Translations under genes and position numbers: made by a program | NCBI GenBank assembly: GCA_030616165.1 | Contig: JAUWXV010000013.1 | Span: 1 to 31,199 of the forward strand | Direction of reading: 5' to 3' | Origin: a bacterium | GTDB lineage: Bacteria > SM23-31 > JAUVVT01 | Length of the DNA stretch: 31,199 nt | Notes under the pieces: model-generated | What the model saw: only the letters and a program-made list of their open reading frames with translations | Databases searched by the model: none | What the model was told of the DNA's origin: nothing | Shown: in pieces, positions 1-6,449 of the stretch | How the letters are laid out: each line of letters begins with the position of its first letter | Position numbering within the stretch: the stretch's first letter is position 1

Positions 1-101
1 CTCACTTCAGTGAGGGGCAAAAACCATAACCTATTAACCCCTTACTTCAGTGAGGGGGTTCAAACCGGTTCAACGGTTTTCATCCATATAATCCCTCCTG
101 C
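1..101. repeat. 100-bp direct repeat, copy 1 (cut by window edge)
   Basis: Nearly identical to 2803-2904. It contains two small palindromes of the CCTCACTTCAGTGAGG type followed by a GGTTCAACGG segment and TAATCCCTCC. I see no convincing gene here; a short open frame across 10-279 has no RBS and runs through repeat sequence. Confidence 0.85.
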
Positions 102-241
102 CATTCGGGCTTGCCCTGTGGGTCCGCGGTTAATTTATTCAACTTTTTTACCATTTTATAAAATAAAAACTATTTTGAGATTTTATTATTTAAAAATTTT
201 AGAATATCCAATAACAGATTTAATGTATTTTATTTTAATCT

Positions 242-440
242 TATACTGTATCTATCCGAGAAAGTTATTATTAAAATAATGTAAAACAATAAACTGAAAA
301 AATTCGGGTTATCATTCATCATAATAAAAATCAATTTAAAAATAATAATAATTTACTTGATTTTAGTAAGTTAATATAGTAAAATATTATTGAGTTAACG
401 CTCATTTACTAATGTATGATAAACGAATAATTATTAAGTT
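242..440 (+). repeat. 199-bp leader repeat, copy A
   Basis: This copy matches 3447-3645 along its whole length with scattered substitutions and the same total length. Both copies precede a protein gene in the same orientation. Both stop matching 8 nt before a GTT core (GTTAGAC here). A recombination leader such as attI, with an internal promoter, is an inference from this layout. Confidence 0.8.
357..385 (+). promoter_or_regulatory. Promoter-like TTGATT-N17-TAAAAT
   Basis: TTGATT (357-362), a 17-nt spacer and TAAAAT (380-385) lie inside leader copy A. The same pair is kept in copy B as TTGATT-N17-AAATAT (3562-3590). Placement upstream of the GTT core would suit a cassette promoter. No transcription evidence exists here. 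Confidence 0.4.
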
Positions 441-448
441 AATTTTTA

Positions 449-455
449 GTTAGAC
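449..455 (+). other. Integron-core-like site GTTAGAC
   Basis: It matches the GTTRRRY crossover consensus and lies 8 nt after the end of the conserved leader, the same spacing as GTTATAC at 3654. A 7-nt degenerate motif alone is weak; the equal position in the two leaders is the argument. Confidence 0.4.
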
Positions 456-630
456 ATGATTAAATGTTATTTATATACTAATTCACTGTTTTTACGATGA
501 ATTCTTTGAAAAAGATAATATTGAGCCATAATTTCATAACCCAACCTGTTCTGGTATTTCTGCAGAATACACCAAATTACTAGGGCAGTTGGATAAAAAA
601 AATTAATAACAAAAATGGAGGAAACGCGTC

Positions 631-936
631 ATGGCTAAGTACATTGTATTACACACCCTCAAAAAAAGTGCTGAAGAAGTTTCTAAGGCTCTCAACGAAG
701 GAGCGCCTGAGATTGCGCGGGCAATGGCAGCGGGCGAGACTCCCTGTAAGTGTCTAAAAACCTGGAGTCCTTTACCACACGGAAGGACAGACTACGTGTT
801 CTGCCTATGGGAAGCTGACAAACCTGAAGATGTTGAGGCCACTATAAAGGCATTCGGACTTCTTGAGTATTTTACACTCGATTCTATGCAGGTTGATGAG
901 ATCGATTGGGAGCAATTGGCTAAAGCAGGTGGTTAG
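631..936 (+). CDS. Small conserved-hypothetical protein, 101 aa
   Basis: The start is ATG at 631 with a good ribosome binding site (TGGAGGAAA) nine or so bases upstream. The protein is small and soluble with no signal peptide or membrane segment. It looks like a compact alpha/beta fold: a beta-strand start (KYIVLHTL), an amphipathic helix with EEVSKALNEG, then strands around DYVFCLWEADKPEDVEATIKAF. This layout resembles small ferredoxin-like or dimeric-barrel stress proteins (DUF4242/DUF3303-like), but I do not recognise the family with certainty and give no function. It is first after the leader and core site, in the position of a first integron cassette. Its 3' flank is cut 10 nt after the stop by the transposase element, so no attC remains. 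Base composition is richer in GC than the flanking DNA. Confidence 0.8.
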   Translation: MAKYIVLHTLKKSAEEVSKALNEGAPEIARAMAAGETPCKCLKTWSPLPHGRTDYVFCLWEADKPEDVEATIKAFGLLEYFTLDSMQVDEIDWEQLAKAGG

Positions 937-970
937 TCAGAAATTTATTTCGGGGACACAATACTAATTA

Positions 971-999
971 TTGACAAATGTATTATATATGTGTATATT
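971..999 (+). promoter_or_regulatory. Promoter TTGACA-N17-TATATT of the transposase
   Basis: This is a near-consensus sigma70 promoter whose -10 box ends only 5 nt before the transposase ATG at 1005. A transcript from it would be almost leaderless, which would keep translation low. Confidence 0.55.
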
Positions 1000-1004
1000 T
1001 AATT

Positions 1005-1371
1005 ATGGCACGACTAGCTCGAGTTATAGCTCCCGGTTATCCTCATCATGTGATACAGCGGGGCAATCGTCGTCAGTAGACATTTTTCTGTGATGAAGAT
1101 TATGTTGCCTATATTAGACTGACATCAGAATGGTGCAAGAAGTGCAATGTTGAGGTGTGGAGTTACTGTTTAATGCCTAATCATGTACATCTTATTGCGG
1201 TTCCAAGAAATGAAGATGGACTTCGTTGTGCGTTCGGAGAAGCCCACCGGCTATATACAAATCTGATCAATACTCGTGAAAAGTGGACAGGTTATTTAGA
1301 GAATGCTACACAGACCGCTTCTACCTCGGAAACGTGGTCCGAAATTCGATGTAAAAACTAAGAATAATTAG
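1005..1371 (+). pseudogene. REP-associated tyrosine transposase (Y1/HUH) remnant
   Basis: The reading frame starts with MARLARVIAPGYPHHVIQRG, the typical N-terminus of this family. An amber stop at 1077-1079 follows at NRRQ*. It continues in frame with TFFCDEDYVAYIRL and the HUH motif in LMPNHVHLIAVP, then HRLYTNLINTREKWTGYL. At that point about 100 codons usually present, including the region after the catalytic Tyr helix, are missing. A basic tail LLPRKRGPKFDVKTKNN can be read in the next frame from 1318 and ends with TAG at 1369-1371, so there is also a frameshift near 1317. Stop codon, internal deletion and frameshift mean it cannot make an active transposase. Confidence 0.85.
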
Positions 1372-1427
1372 TAATGTGTCCCCGAATTAAAATCACGCCA
1401 TAGCCCTGCGGTCAACTTATGCAGGTC

Positions 1428-1434
1428 GTTAGGC
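1428..1434 (+). other. Integron core GTTAGGC, with residual attC arm upstream
   Basis: It is a consensus GTTRRRY box, preceded by GCAGGTC as in the 3' arm of the attC at 24545-24679. The likely remaining arm covers 1391-1434; its partner arm is missing because the transposase element abuts it. It would be the left boundary of the DUF3795 cassette. Confidence 0.55.
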
Positions 1435-1447
1435 TGAAAGGCTAAAA

Positions 1448-1831
1448 ATGAAACAATCACAATATGGTCCGTGCGGTCTTTTCTGTGGAGCTTGTGGTGC
1501 TCAAGACTGCGATGGATGCCAAAGTTCAAATGTGGATGAATATGTTTCAAATTGTAAATTCAGGACGTGCACAAAAGAAAGAAACTTTGATTTTTGTTGT
1601 TTTTGTGAAGACTATCCATGTAAAGAACTGAATGAGTTCATGAATGATAAATGGCCTCACCATTGGACCATGAAGCCTAATCTTGCATTCATTAGGGATC
1701 ACGGAGTTGATGAGTGGCTCAAAACCCAAAAGCAAGAGTGGTCCTGCAAGAGTTGCAGTGCTGAGATAATGTGGTATCAAAAGAAATGCAACTGCGGAAA
1801 GCAACTTGAAGCATGGCAAGTTCCAGCCTAA
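1448..1831 (+). CDS. DUF3795 cysteine-rich zinc-binding-like protein, 127 aa
   Basis: The protein has the Cys spacing of the DUF3795 family: C9, C13, C16, C21 and C24 near the N-terminus (CGLFCGACGAQDCDGCQ), then C36, C41, C50, C51, C53 and C58 (ending EDYPCKEL). An additional C-terminal rubredoxin-like knuckle uses C100, C103, C114 and C116. It probably binds zinc; the family has no settled biochemical role. There is no signal peptide. The gene starts 13 nt after a GTTAGGC core, and its TAA stop lies inside a GCCTAAC box (1826-1832). That is how integron cassettes are usually packed. No good ribosome binding site precedes the ATG, also common in cassettes. Confidence 0.85.
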   Translation: MKQSQYGPCGLFCGACGAQDCDGCQSSNVDEYVSNCKFRTCTKERNFDFCCFCEDYPCKELNEFMNDKWPHHWTMKPNLAFIRDHGVDEWLKTQKQEWSCKSCSAEIMWYQKKCNCGKQLEAWQVPA

Positions 1832-1855
1832 CCAGCGGTTCCTCCTTACCGCCTT
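1826..1855 (+). other. Truncated attC-like site, 5' arm
   Basis: GCCTAAC (consensus RYYYAAC) at 1826-1832 is followed by CAGCGGTT, the exact complement of AACCGCTG in the 3' arm of the 24545-24679 attC. The 3' half is gone: phrase-like repeat and transposon-end sequence begin by about 1850-1880. Confidence 0.5.
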
Positions 1856-1888
1856 TGCTCTGTGCGGTTCTTCTTTTAAATTCGGGGC

Positions 1889-1953
1889 CACAATACTTAT
1901 TTCTTGACATTATAATTAAAAAAATCATACATTTTCGTATAGCACGATTGTAG
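1889..1953 (+). repeat. Transposon-end-like repeat, copy 1
   Basis: This segment is shared with 3050-3113 and contains CACAATACTTATTTCTTGACA and TTCGTATAGCACGATTGTAG. Its start resembles the left end of the REP-type element at 947, including the TTGACA, but no transposase frame follows. Confidence 0.7.
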
Positions 1954-1979
1954 GGGCGAACCCCTGTGTTCGCCCTCTA
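1949..1979. repeat. Short palindrome with GGGCGAAC/GTTCGCCC arms
   Basis: The arms GGGGCGAA and TTCGCCC flank a short centre, followed by an A run. A diverged form appears near 5686-5699. Short palindromes of this style are dispersed in many bacterial genomes. Confidence 0.5.
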
Positions 1980-2009
1980 AAAAAACGTGTAGAAAAACTA
2001 AAAAATAAA

Positions 2010-2190
2010 AACAAATAACTGTGTCTATTTATGGCAGAAATGGTGCTATTTGTTAGCTATTAGCTGTTAGCAATTAGAATAAAGAGGCAACCCGCCGTAG
2101 CGCCCCCGCTTTCATCATTCATAAATCATAAATTTCCAAACTTATACAATCCGTCTCATCCCTGAATACATGCCCTTCGGGCTTGCGGTT
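2010..2190. repeat. Dispersed intergenic module, copy 1
   Basis: It shares order and wording with 5590-5775: TGTCTATTTATGGCAG, GTTAGCTATTAGCTGTTAGC, TTCATCATTCATAAATCAT, AATCCGTCTCATCC, then GCCCTTCGGGCTTGC. It has no coding capacity. Confidence 0.7.
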
Positions 2191-2802
2191 AATTCTCTAA
2201 ATTCGTAAATCGTCATTCGTACTTCCAAAATCCTAATCCCTCCTTGTCATTTCAACTTTCCCCCATGTCATTTCGACCTTCCTCCTTGTTATTTTCCGCC
2301 AGAGGCGGATCCACCTTTGGTGGACGACCGAAACGGAGAAACCTCAATTTTCCTCCCTGCCCTTCGGGCTTGTCCGCCTCTGGCGGGCTTTCCCTTTTTT
2401 CCCATCCTTTTAATAAAAATGGTGGGATAGACATTCTTGTCTGTCATAATTTAATTATCTTTGTATGACTGTGTAATCCTTGAAAACTTGCCCTTCGGGT
2501 CTGCGTTTTATTATTATTGTTTCAATTATTGTTTTTGTGGATAATCCTCTTATCCTGACTAATAGCTAAAAGCTAATAGCTAACAGCTTTTTATTTATCC
2601 CTTCCTTGCCCTTTGGCTCTGCGGTTCAATCCCCATTCCCAAATCGCCCTTATTTTTGTCATTTAGTCATTTGGATTTGATTTGACATTTGAGCTTTGAC
2701 ATTTTGGCTTGCCCTTCGGGTCCGTGGATACCTTCTCTTTCCCTCTGTGTCTCTGCGGTTAATTCTCTAAATTTCATTAATAAGCCTCAGGCTTATTAAC
2801 CC

Positions 2803-2904
2803 CTCACTTCAGTGAGGGGCAAAAACCATAACCTATTAACCCCTTACTTCAGTGAGGGGGTTCAACCCGGTTCAACGGTTTTCATCCATATAATCCCTCC
2901 TTGC
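2803..2904. repeat. 100-bp direct repeat, copy 2
   Basis: Nearly identical to 1-101, differing at only a few positions. It includes the same pair of CACTTCAGTG palindromes. Confidence 0.85.
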
Positions 2905-3049
2905 CCTCCGCGACTCTGCGGTTAATTCATTTCATTTGTTTATTATAAAAAAAATAAAAATTCTTTGTTTTTTGTTGATTTTGCATAATTAATAATATAT
3001 ATTATAGACACAATGAACATAGTATTCACAAAATTCGGAAATCCATACA

Positions 3050-3113
3050 CACAATACTTATTTCTTGACAATATAGTTAGAAAACTAGACATTTTCGTAT
3101 AGCACGATTGTAG
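3050..3113 (+). repeat. Transposon-end-like repeat, copy 2
   Basis: Matches 1889-1953, with the TTCTTGACA block and TTCGTATAGCACGATTGTAG kept. No transposase follows. Confidence 0.7.
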
Positions 3114-3252
3114 AGGCTCACCGTCGTTATAAATTCAGGTCAAAATTCTTGTCGTAATTCCTAATTCCTAATTCGTAAATCCTTTCTCTGTGCCCTCTGT
3201 GGTTCCATTTTTCAATCGTAAATCCCCCTTATCATTCCCGCCCCCCCTTGTC

Positions 3253-3272
3253 ATTCCCGCGCACGCGGGAAT
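3253..3272. repeat. Palindrome ATTCCCGCG-CA-CGCGGGAAT
   Basis: A perfect 9-bp stem with a 2-nt loop, preceded by GTC and followed by CC. The pattern is known as a dispersed palindromic repeat in many genomes; a diverged half copy lies just upstream at about 3232-3240. Confidence 0.6.
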
Positions 3273-3364
3273 CCATACAAAATATTTCCCCATTCCCCTT
3301 CGGGTCTGTGCTCTCTGTGGTTAATTCACTTCATTTGTTTATTATAAAAAAAAATAAAAATCCT

Positions 3365-3393
3365 TTGACTTTCCTAAAATAAGTTGTTAAATT
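3365..3393 (+). promoter_or_regulatory. Promoter-like TTGACT-N17-TAAATT
   Basis: It sits at the end of a phrase-like repeat (TTTGTTTATTATAAAA..AATCCTTTGACT). The same arrangement with TTGACT-N17-TATATT is at 5844-5872, suggesting the repeat module carries an outward promoter. Confidence 0.4.
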
Positions 3394-3446
3394 TAAATAA
3401 ATTAAAAATATTTACAAATTTGATCCACACGATTATCATTGAACCA

Positions 3447-3645
3447 TATACTATATCTATCCGAGAAAGTTATTATTAAAATAGTGTAAAACAATAAACT
3501 GAAAAAATTCGGTTTATCATTCATTATAATAAAAATCAATTTATAATTGTTAACAATTTACTTGATTTTAAAAAATTAATATAGAAATATTTTATTGAGT
3601 TAACGATCATTTACTAATATATGATAAGTGAATAATTATTAAGTT
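3447..3645 (+). repeat. 199-bp leader repeat, copy B
   Basis: Copy of 242-440 with the same length and orientation, upstream of the protease gene. It contains TTGATT-N17-AAATAT at 3562-3590. Matching stops 8 nt before GTTATAC (3654). Confidence 0.8.
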
Positions 3646-3653
3646 GATCATTG

Positions 3654-3660
3654 GTTATAC
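3654..3660 (+). other. Integron-core-like site GTTATAC, left boundary of protease cassette
   Basis: Identical to the terminal box of the attC at 5251-5257 and positioned after leader copy B as GTTAGAC is after copy A. A cassette cut at G|TT would run from 3654 to 5251, about 1.6 kb, and contain the whole protease gene. Confidence 0.55.
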
Positions 3661-3798
3661 GCTTCTGCATTAAAACAAGTAAAGTCTTATGGATAAGATT
3701 TTAAAGCAATATATATACACAAAAGTTAGCTGAAATGCCGCCAAAAAATAATTATGATTTAAATCAAATCACTAACTAAAATATAGGAGGAACACAAT

Positions 3799-4935
3799 AT
3801 GGCTAAACGTAAAAAAAATGATCGTCCGCTTAGTTTTAGGCAACTGAAACGGCTAAAACCGAAACCACCCAAAGCATCTCCACCTGAATTAATGAATATC
3901 AATCTGGGTTCAATTACCTTACCCGTACTTAATGCGCCAAAAGTTATAAGGGATTGGAGCGGAGAAAATTCCTACCGGCTTGTGGCTGAGGTGTCGGGCG
4001 CTGAACTTGAAAAATTTGGGAATCAGGTTATCAGGACAATTCCATTTGAACGTATTCCAGAGATTAGGTTGAGCAAAAACAATGTAGAGGAATTTGAGAG
4101 AATTACAGTCCTTGAGGGTAACTATCCGTTATATGCCCGAATGAATTACTTACCTGTCATTTCGCAAATTGATTTGGAAATGGAGGAAAGGTTTAGAAAA
4201 ATAAGAAAGAAGGATGACAAACCCACAAATATTTTTGGAGCTGATGACCGTTATATTTATAATGATTCAAGTTTTCCATGGAGGACGGTTGGCCGTGTCT
4301 GGACCGCCAGCGGGGCTTGTGCTGGCTGCACAATTGGTCCTCGCCTTGTATTGACAGCAAGTCATTGCATTAATTGGATAAGTGGAGGAGGAGTAGGTTG
4401 GATAAAATTTTCACCTGCCTATTATAATGGAAATGGACCCTGGGGCGAATATTATGCGACAAGGGTGATTTATTGGAACAGAGCACTGGGAGGATTAAGC
4501 GATTTAGAGACTGCTTTTGATTATGTCGTGCTGGTAATGAATGACTATGTTGGTAATCATGTCGGTTATCCCGGATACAGAACTTATTCAAGTTCGTGGA
4601 ATGGAGATTCTGTATGGCAACATATGGGATACCCCGGGGACTTAACATCAACGCAGCGTCCTGCATTTCAAGGCAACTGTACGATATCTTCTACCTCCTC
4701 AGAAAGCCTCTCCGGACAAACCGGATATGTAATGGGGCACTATAATGACATTACCGGCGGTCATTCTGGTGGTCCGGTATGGGGATGGTGGTCAAGAGAA
4801 GCATGGCCCAGGGTAGTAGGTGTTCAAAGTGCTGAAGCCTCCACGCCTGCCTACGATACATCCGGTGATAATGAATTTGGTGGCGGACCGGCATTGTGTT
4901 CACTTATTTCATGGGCACGGAGTAATTATCCTTAG
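3799..4935 (+). CDS. Trypsin-like (S1 family, glutamyl-endopeptidase-like) serine protease, 378 aa
   Basis: The start is ATG at 3799 with a strong AGGAGGA site. The peptidase domain spans about residues 150-378. The triad reads His189 in LVLTASHC, Asp241 in TAFDYVVLV and Ser323 in TGGHSGGPVW. Cys pairs fit S1 peptidases (C174/C177/C190, C294). The N-terminal 150 residues form a separate region: a Lys/Pro-rich start (MAKRKKNDRP, KPKPPKASPP) followed by a domain that may be a propeptide. No signal peptide is visible, so either it acts inside the cell or the export route is unusual. A bacteriophage- or toxin-linked role cannot be excluded, but nothing here shows it. It lies between a GTTATAC core (3654) and a full attC-like hairpin (5127-5257), so it is probably cassette-borne. 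Protease identity is secure; substrate is unknown. Confidence 0.9.
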   Translation: MAKRKKNDRPLSFRQLKRLKPKPPKASPPELMNINLGSITLPVLNAPKVIRDWSGENSYRLVAEVSGAELEKFGNQVIRTIPFERIPEIRLSKNNVEEFERITVLEGNYPLYARMNYLPVISQIDLEMEERFRKIRKKDDKPTNIFGADDRYIYNDSSFPWRTVGRVWTASGACAGCTIGPRLVLTASHCINWISGGGVGWIKFSPAYYNGNGPWGEYYATRVIYWNRALGGLSDLETAFDYVVLVMNDYVGNHVGYPGYRTYSSSWNGDSVWQHMGYPGDLTSTQRPAFQGNCTISSTSSESLSGQTGYVMGHYNDITGGHSGGPVWGWWSREAWPRVVGVQSAEASTPAYDTSGDNEFGGGPALCSLISWARSNYP

Positions 4936-4968
4936 ACCAATTCAAGGGGTACATCATCTAAAATATTA

Positions 4969-5069
4969 TATGCGATAATGTTGGCTGAAAGAAATGATTT
5001 TAACATTAACAAGCCTAATCAGTAGAAGACACAAGATCGTTAAGTTTTTCTAATCCCCACTATCGCATA
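4969..5069. repeat. Inverted repeat TATGCGATA...TATCGCATA
   Basis: Perfect 9-bp arms at 4969-4977 and 5061-5069, separated by 83 nt, just after the protease gene. It might be a worn second recombination-site hairpin, but no core boxes fit well. Confidence 0.35.
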
Positions 5070-5126
5070 CAATGAGCCTTTAGCCAGTCCGTTAGTGCTT
5101 ATGGTGTAAGTTTATGGTTTTATCGC

Positions 5127-5257
5127 GTATAACTTTCGCTTCAACCTGACGCCGCCAATTTTGGATTGTTTAATAAAGTTAATTGAAAACAAAAACTTAT
5201 GTAGTGTTCAAATAGTTCAGAGGTGGCGTGGCGGCGCAGGTTAAGCGTGCGTTATAC
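5127..5257 (+). other. attC-like integron recombination site, 131 bp
   Basis: The outer boxes are GTATAAC (5127-5133) and GTTATAC (5251-5257), exact complements. Inside, the 5' arm CGCTTCAACCTGACGCCGCC pairs with the 3' arm GGCGGCGCAGGTTAAGCG, leaving single unpaired bases (C in CTTCAACC, A in CTGACGCC) on one strand only. Complementary arms with one-sided extrahelical bases and a long variable centre are the structural marks of attC sites. No integrase gene is in the window. Confidence 0.8.
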
Positions 5258-5589
5258 TTATTTTGGTAAAGTTATAAATAATTATGATTGTGAAATTTAT
5301 CAATTTATTGGCAGTTTTTGAAAAATGTTAAAAACTCGTAAAAAGTTGATAATCTTAATTAAATCAATTCTTTATATAGAATTTTTCTTGTCGGTAGCCT
5401 GTTTATTAAAATCCTCTCTTTCTTAAAGAGAAACAAATCATTAATGCAGTTTTGACCAGAGTATCGCCCGAGGACTCAAATTTTATTCAAATTAATAATT
5501 CTTTACTTGTAAGAATAACAATATCTTAACAATGCCTTTCCAATTCTTTCCACTTTTTAAGCAAAATTTATCTTTTTGACAAAATAAAA

Positions 5590-5775
5590 ATAAAAAAAAT
5601 AAATGTCTCTATTTGTTGCAGCAATTGTCTTATGTGTTAGCTATTATCTATTAGTTGTTAGCTGTTAGAACAAATAGGGCGACCCTCATTCGCCCCAACA
5701 TTCATCATCCTTAAATTATAAATTCCCAAATTTACATAATCCGTCTCATCCGTGAAAACTTGCCCTTCGGGCTTG
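5590..5775. repeat. Dispersed intergenic module, copy 2
   Basis: Parallel to 2010-2190, with the same order of TTAGCTATTA, TTCATCATCC, AATCCGTCTCATCC and GCCCTTCGGGCTTGCC segments. Copy 2 continues into GGTCTGTGGTTTAAAA and a promoter-like sequence. Confidence 0.7.
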
Positions 5776-5843
5776 CCCTTTGGGTCCGCGCCCTCTGTGC
5801 CCTTGCCCTTCGGGTCTGTGGTTTAAAATAAATAAAATTTTCC

Positions 5844-5872
5844 TTGACTTCTCATCATTAAATTGTTATATT
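5844..5872 (+). promoter_or_regulatory. Promoter-like TTGACT-N17-TATATT
   Basis: Good match to sigma70 spacing, at the end of a repeat module. No gene follows on the plus strand, so it is either an orphan promoter or drives a non-coding transcript. Confidence 0.45.
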
Positions 5873-6039
5873 ATTATATAACAAAAATTGAAAATATTAT
5901 AATATATACTAACGCCATTAATTTTTTAGAGACCGCTGAAAAATTATTATAAAATATTACTTCCAACAGAGTTTGATTTAAATTTTACTTTGGTTTATGA
6001 ATCTAATCAAATACTTGTTATATAAAATCTTATATGTAG

Positions 6040-6060
6040 GGACAGAACAGTGTTCTGTCC
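6040..6060. repeat. 21-nt palindrome GGACAGAACA-N-TGTTCTGTCC, copy 1
   Basis: Perfect 10-bp arms with one central base, preceded by GTA. The other copy is at 30209-30229 with the same GTA and a different central base. Confidence 0.8.
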
Positions 6061-6269
6061 AAAAAAATAAACGTAAGACTCACTTAAAATGTACTTTATT
6101 CATGTTTTTCAGCTAACTCTTTAAATAAAAAATAAAATATTGAATCAATAAAATGAACAATAACAATTTATTACATACAATAAATGAAATCTGCACCCAA
6201 ATAAAATGCCCTTTTTTTCGAATAAATATTACCTTTAACCCTTGAATTTAAATAAATTAACCCCTGGCA

Positions 6270-6355
6270 CAAAATTCCCAAAAATCCTCATATATGGGAA
6301 AAATGGGAATTTTGACACTTTTTTCCCACAAAAAATGGAGTAAATTTTCCCATTT
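6270..6355. promoter_or_regulatory. Cluster of TTCCCA/TGGGAA boxes
   Basis: An 11-bp perfect inverted repeat (CAAAATTCCCA 6270-6280, TGGGAATTTTG 6304-6314) is followed by further TTTTCCCA boxes to about 6350. Such iterated boxes look like a multi-site operator, but no gene starts next to it; the nearest gene ends at 6450 on the minus strand. Confidence 0.35.
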
Positions 6356-6449
6356 CATAAATATCCGGAAAATGAACCAAATCTACAGAAATAGAAATTC
6401 TCATCTTTAAAGTATTAAACAATCTGTAACGTCCAACAACTATCACTAA

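Larger units (their letters stand above)
102..630. other. Non-coding leader upstream of the small gene at 631
   Basis: Very AT-rich and without a supported gene. It holds the first 199-bp leader copy (242-440), a promoter-like pair at 357-385 and an integron-core-like GTTAGAC at 449-455. The rest, about 456-630, is unremarkable until the ribosome binding site of the next gene. Confidence 0.6.
947..1388 (+). mobile_element. Degraded REP-type (IS200/IS605-related) element, 442 bp
   Basis: The element is bounded by near-perfect inverted repeats, 947-972 and 1363-1388 (24 of 26 positions match). Each carries the TCGGGGACACA core. It contains one broken tyrosine transposase gene. The left end carries a strong promoter (TTGACA 971-976, 17 nt, TATATT 994-999). 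Related left-end sequences occur without a transposase at 1881-1953 and 3050-3113. Confidence 0.75.
1832..3446. other. Long non-coding region built of dispersed repeats
   Basis: No supported gene. It contains the attC stub, two transposon-end-like copies (1889-1953, 3050-3113), palindromes at 1949-1979 and 3253-3272, many short variants of CCCTTCGGGCTTGCGGTTAA and TTAGCTATTAGCTGTTAGC, the second 100-bp repeat (2803-2904) and a promoter-like pair at 3365-3393. Open frames in it are stop-poor artefacts of these repeats. Confidence 0.7.
5258..6449. other. Non-coding region after the attC
   Basis: I find no gene. It holds the second intergenic module (5590-5775), a promoter-like pair (5844-5872) with no gene behind it, the GGACAGAACA palindrome (6040-6060) and a cluster of TTCCCA boxes (6270-6355). 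Confidence 0.65.

Noticed and set aside
10-279. 89-codon open frame at the window start
   Set aside because: It runs through a direct repeat and AT-rich leader, has no ribosome binding site and low-complexity composition.
2244-2468. 74-codon frame and its antisense partner
   Set aside because: Both are read through the CCCTTCGGG-type repeats; no RBS and no recognisable protein.
3241-3300. CRISPR-like repetition around GTCATTCCCGC
   Set aside because: Only one full palindrome and one half copy, no regular spacing and no cas genes.
4969-5069. Second attC upstream of the clear one
   Set aside because: The 9-bp inverted repeat is real but RYYYAAC/GTTRRRY boxes do not fit; kept only as an inverted repeat.
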